Assembly (NCBI GenBank): GCA_026126215.1
Contig: JAHCJQ010000017.1
Location: forward strand, 1 to 44,399
DNA length: 44,399 bases
Direction of reading: 5' to 3'
Source of the DNA: Alphaproteobacteria bacterium
GTDB lineage: Bacteria; Pseudomonadota; Alphaproteobacteria; Ferrovibrionales; Ferrovibrionaceae
The notes beneath the pieces were generated by a model. It saw nothing but the letters and a program-made list of their open reading frames with translations. It did not search any database and was not told the DNA's origin. Of this stretch, positions 42,169 to 44,399 are shown one piece after another. Numbering within the stretch: position 1 is the first letter of the stretch; every line of letters starts with the position of its first letter. A program made the position numbers and the translations under genes.

Positions 42169-43148
42169 GCGGCCACCTGCAATGCGAAGGCCGGCGCATC
42201 CGTCCGTTCGGCGGCGCGCAGGCGCGCCGAACGGGCGCGGGGATTGCCGGCAAGCTCCGTCTCGCCCGGCTCGACCGCGCCCTTGTAGAGCAGCCGGAAA
42301 GAGGGCCGCGCCGAAGCCTCGCCGCGTTCGGGCAGGTGGCGGGAGGGCCGCGCCGGCGGGCTCGAACGCTCCTTGAGGAAGCGTTTGACGATGCGGTCCT
42401 CGAGCGAATGGAAGGTGACCACGGCGAGCCTGCCGCCAGCGCGCAGCAATCCCTCGGCGGCGGCGAGCCCGCGCTCGAGTTCGCCGAGTTCGTCGTTGAC
42501 CGCGATGCGCAGTGCCTGGAAGGTGCGCGTCGCCGGATGGCGGCCGGGCTCGGCCCGAACCACGCGCGCCACGACCTCGGCCAGTTCCAGCGTGCGCGTG
42601 AACGGCCGCGCACGGCGCGCTTCGGCGATGGCACGCGCCACCTGGCGCGAACGGCGCTCCTCGCCATAGCGGAAGATCAGCGCGGCGAGATCCGCTTCCG
42701 GCGTCTCGTTGACGATGTCGGCGGCGCTTGGCCCGCTGCCCTCCATGCGCATGTCGAGCGGCCCGTCCTCGCGGAAGGAGAAGCCGCGTTCCGCCCGGTC
42801 GAGCTGCATGGAGGAAACGCCGATATCGAGCGCCACGCCATCCACCGAATGAATGCCGATGCCTGCCAGCAGCGCCGCCATCGCGGAATAGCGCCCCTCG
42901 ATCAGGGTCAGCCGGCCGGACATCTCGTCCTCCAGCGCGCGGCCGGCGGCGATCGCGTCCGGATCGCGGTCGATGGCGATGACGTTGCAGGGCGCGGCGG
43001 CAAGGATGGCGCGGCTGTAGCCGCCGGCGCCGAAGGTGCCGTCGAGATAGGTGCCTCCTGGCCTGGGCTCGAGGGCGAGCAGGACTTCGGCCAGCAGCAC
43101 CGGCCGGTGGGCCGGGCCGCAGCCGGAGATGCGGGCGCCGGCGTTCAC
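42165..43148 (-). CDS. rsmH: 16S rRNA (cytosine1402-N4)-methyltransferase
   Basis: SAM-dependent methylase of 16S rRNA C1402, also called Mra[11 protein letters not shown] at the N-terminus, [14 protein letters not shown] (SAM loop), [16 protein letters not shown] and [15 protein letters not shown], and [16 protein letters not shown] near residue 245 are diagnostic. The start is GTG at 43148, overlapping the mraZ stop as GTGA. 327 residues. Confidence 0.96.
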   Translation of the reverse strand: MNAGARISGCGPAHRPVLLAEVLLALEPRPGGTYLDGTFGAGGYSRAILAAAPCNVIAIDRDPDAIAAGRALEDEMSGRLTLIEGRYSAMAALLAGIGIHSVDGVALDIGVSSMQLDRAERGFSFREDGPLDMRMEGSGPSAADIVNETPEADLAALIFRYGEERRSRQVARAIAEARRARPFTRTLELAEVVARVVRAEPGRHPATRTFQALRIAVNDELGELERGLAAAEGLLRAGGRLAVVTFHSLEDRIVKRFLKERSSPPARPSRHLPERGEASARPSFRLLYKGAVEPGETELAGNPRARSARLRAAERTDAPAFALQVAA

Positions 43149-43591
43149 CCTGCGCCCCCCGGTCCGCGCTGCGCCCGGGCGCGTGCCCGCGCCTCTTCCT
43201 GGCGCCGCTTCAGCTCCTCGATATTGACGATATGGAAATTCTGCCCGCGCCCCATGAGGGCGGCGCTCTCGCCGAGGCCGGCATACTCGATCAGATGCTG
43301 GGGCAGCAGCACCCGCCCCTCGCTGTCGCAGTTCAGCACCACCACCTGGGGCAGGATGGAATCGATCAGGTCGTCGCGCTCCTGCGCGAAGGGCGGCAGG
43401 CTCTCGAGCTTGCGGTTGATCTCGGCCAGGTAATCCTCGCCGGCCCCTTCCAGCGCCCGGAAATGCAGGGCCGGGAACAGCACGACCCTGCCCGAACCAC
43501 GCTTGGCCAGGACGGCGCGAAAATCGGCAGGAACGGAGATGCGCCCCTTCCTGTCGATCTTGTTGATATGGGTGGAATGGAACCAGTCCAT
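43145..43591 (-). CDS. mraZ: Transcriptional regulator MraZ
   Basis: AbrB-like DNA-binding protein that represses its own operon. Two SpoVT/AbrB-type halves are visible: [18 protein letters not shown] near residues 8-25 and [21 protein letters not shown] near 83-103, each with the family D-x-K/E-GR-x-x-(V/L)-P core. The last 25 residues are Arg/Ala-rich. AGGAGAGGGGG precedes the ATG. 148 residues. It heads the dcw cluster. Confidence 0.95.
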   Translation of the reverse strand: MDWFHSTHINKIDRKGRISVPADFRAVLAKRGSGRVVLFPALHFRALEGAGEDYLAEINRKLESLPPFAQERDDLIDSILPQVVVLNCDSEGRVLLPQHLIEYAGLGESAALMGRGQNFHIVNIEELKRRQEEARARARAQRGPGGAG

Positions 43592-43642
43592 CCCCCTCTC
43601 CTTGAACGTGTCGCCGCCATCCCGCCGTCGCGCGCCGCCTCA

Positions 43643-43693
43643 TGGGCCCGCCATGGGACAATATGGGATATCATGGGCATGTATGGGCGTCAA
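43643..43693 (-). promoter_or_regulatory. mraZ promoter with five MraZ-type boxes
   Basis: TGGG occurs on the plus strand at 43643, 43654, 43664, 43674 and 43684, in steps of 11, 10, 10 and 10 bp. On the minus strand TTGACG (43688-43693) and TATCCC (43665-43670), 17 bp apart, form a candidate promoter, so the boxes cover its -10, spacer and start region. MraZ of other bacteria is known to bind TGGG-type repeats with 10-bp periodicity. Confidence 0.7.
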
Positions 43694-43740
43694 CGACACT
43701 TCCGAGTAAAATGTCCGTGGTCGCCAAGAAATTCCAACCG

Positions 43741-43755
43741 TTTACCAAGCATTTA
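43741..43755. promoter_or_regulatory. CtrA-like direct repeat upstream of the mraZ promoter
   Basis: TTTACCAAGCATTTA is a TTTA-N7-TTTA direct repeat, extended to TTTACCAA in both copies. It has the spacing of the CtrA box TTAA-N7-TTAA, with one mismatch in each half. It lies about 48 bp upstream of the proposed -35. Confidence 0.35.
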
Positions 43756-43834
43756 CCAATGCAGCCGGCTGGCTCTCCCAACTCCGGGCGCGTTTCGGGT
43801 TGGCGAAGGCAAGGAAATGATCACTTTTGATTTT

Positions 43835-43849
43835 GTTCTTTTTATGTTC
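43835..43849. promoter_or_regulatory. LexA-like site GTTC-N7-GTTC
   Basis: GTTC at 43835-43838 and at 43846-43849 are separated by exactly seven bases, the alphaproteobacterial SOS-box format. It lies between rnpB and mraZ, more than 150 bp from either proposed promoter, and could be chance. Confidence 0.3.
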
Positions 43850-43904
43850 TTGCCAGCCAAGACCTTTAGGACCGAACCCTAGGCCGAACGGCGGGCTATC
43901 GAAC

Positions 43905-43929
43905 GAAAAAAGAGAACAAACAAGAAATA
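43905..43929 (-). terminator. T-rich tract after rnpB
   Basis: On the minus strand the sequence after the rnpB 3' end is strongly T-rich, including TTTTTT at 43907-43912. With the closing P1 helix of rnpB it would act as an intrinsic terminator. Confidence 0.5.
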
Positions 43930-44326
43930 CGCCAGACGGCCTGTAAGCCGGGTTCTGTCCCCGGCCAGGGCCGGGGGATGACCATTCCTCTGGGACGCCC
44001 GTTGCCGGACGCCTCGCGCGATCTACCCGGATGGCGGGGCCGGAAAGGCGCCCTGCCGGGCCGGTCGACCCGGCGTGCCATCCCTATTTGATCTTGCTCC
44101 CGGTGGGGTTTGCCCTGCCACGCCCGTTACCGGGCGCGCGGTGCGCTCTTGCCGCACCCTTTCACCCTTGCCCGCCGCCGGTCGCCCGGACGGCCTGGCG
44201 GTCTGCTCTCTGTGGCACTTTCCCTGGGGTCGCCCCCGCCGGACGTTATCCGGCACCGTCTTTCCGTGGAGCCCGGACTTTCCTCGAGCCGCTCGCGCAG
44301 CCCGCGGTCATCCGGCCGTCTGGCCC
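43930..44326 (-). ncRNA. rnpB: RNase P RNA, bacterial class A
   Basis: Catalytic RNA that matures tRNA 5' ends. Read on the minus strand, GCCAGACGGCC near the 5' end pairs with GGCCGTCTGGC at the 3' end to form P1. GAGGAAAGTCCGGGCTCCAC (near 44264-44283) is the universal P4 5' strand region, and GGACAGAACCCGGCTTACAG near the 3' end is the P4 3' strand and downstream consensus. GTGCCACAGAGAGCAGACC is a further conserved block. Ends are set from P1 and may be off by a few bases. The gene lies directly upstream of the dcw cluster on the same strand. Confidence 0.96.
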
Positions 44327-44330
44327 GCCT

Positions 44331-44359
44331 TAGGTAAGCCCCGCTCCCGGTCCGGTCAA
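44331..44359 (-). promoter_or_regulatory. Candidate rnpB promoter
   Basis: On the minus strand TTGACC (44354-44359) is followed after 17 bp by TACCTA (44331-44336), placing the start at about 44324, where rnpB begins. The -10 match is weak. Confidence 0.45.
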
Positions 44360-44399
44360 GGCCGGGGCTCCGGCTCGCTGCGCCAGATGGAAAGCGAGG

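Noticed and set aside
43844..43882. Short ORF downstream of the LexA-like site on the plus strand
   Set aside because: It gives only 12 codons with no ribosome binding site and runs towards the rnpB terminator.

Overview
The window is high-GC chromosomal DNA (roughly two thirds G+C by eye) from an alphaproteobacterium. The evidence is the circularly permuted two-piece tmRNA gene, the alpha-type SspB adaptor next to it, the order ftsQ-ftsA-ftsZ-lpxC followed by bamD-recN-ligA, ddl between murB and ftsQ, and the DUF4169 and RHH_4 small proteins beside fumC. I cannot fix the order or genus from sequence alone. I see no insertion sequence, prophage, tRNA or CRISPR array.

Left part (1-10350). A lone Fic protein (minus) has its ribosome binding site in the loop of a perfect inverted repeat. 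It is followed by tag (3-methyladenine glycosylase), a lipoprotein of unknown function and thyX (minus). The ssrA gene lies divergent from thyX, and the gene after it is sspB, whose product delivers ssrA-tagged proteins to ClpXP. Two unrelated fumarases (class I Fe-S, then class II FumC), an RHH_4 protein, a DUF4169 protein and a catabolic-type acetolactate synthase follow on the plus strand. The region ends in a 44-bp-period array of palindromic repeats.

Middle (10350-25000). A minus-strand fatty-acid block, fabD-fabG-acpP-fabF-mltG, carries a second array of the same repeat family between fabD and fabG. Divergent from fabD is an aminopeptidase P, then a MazEF-like toxin-antitoxin pair with a perfect palindrome over its -10 region. 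On the minus strand come bamD, recN, ligA and a PEP mutase/isocitrate lyase family enzyme. A plus-strand XRE regulator overlaps the 3' end of lpxC tail to tail.

Right part (23981-43591). This is one complete division and cell wall (dcw) cluster on the minus strand: mraZ-rsmH-ftsL-ftsI-murE-murF-mraY-murD-ftsW-murG-murC-murB-ddl-ftsQ-ftsA-ftsZ-lpxC. Almost every junction from mraZ to ftsQ is an overlap of a few bases, suggesting translational coupling. It covers cytoplasmic peptidoglycan precursor synthesis (MurB-F, Ddl), the lipid steps (MraY, MurG), septal synthesis (FtsW, FtsI) and the Z-ring (FtsQ, FtsA, FtsZ, FtsL), with lipid A synthesis (LpxC) at the end. The mraZ promoter carries five TGGG boxes at 10-11 bp steps, consistent with MraZ autorepression; CtrA-like and LexA-like motifs lie further upstream. 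The window closes with the RNase P RNA gene rnpB (minus).

No clearly new multi-gene system was found. The points most worth checking are the mraZ control region, the fic leader hairpin, the peptide shared by SspB and its DUF4169 neighbour, the two repeat arrays and a 35% GC codon island inside mraY.
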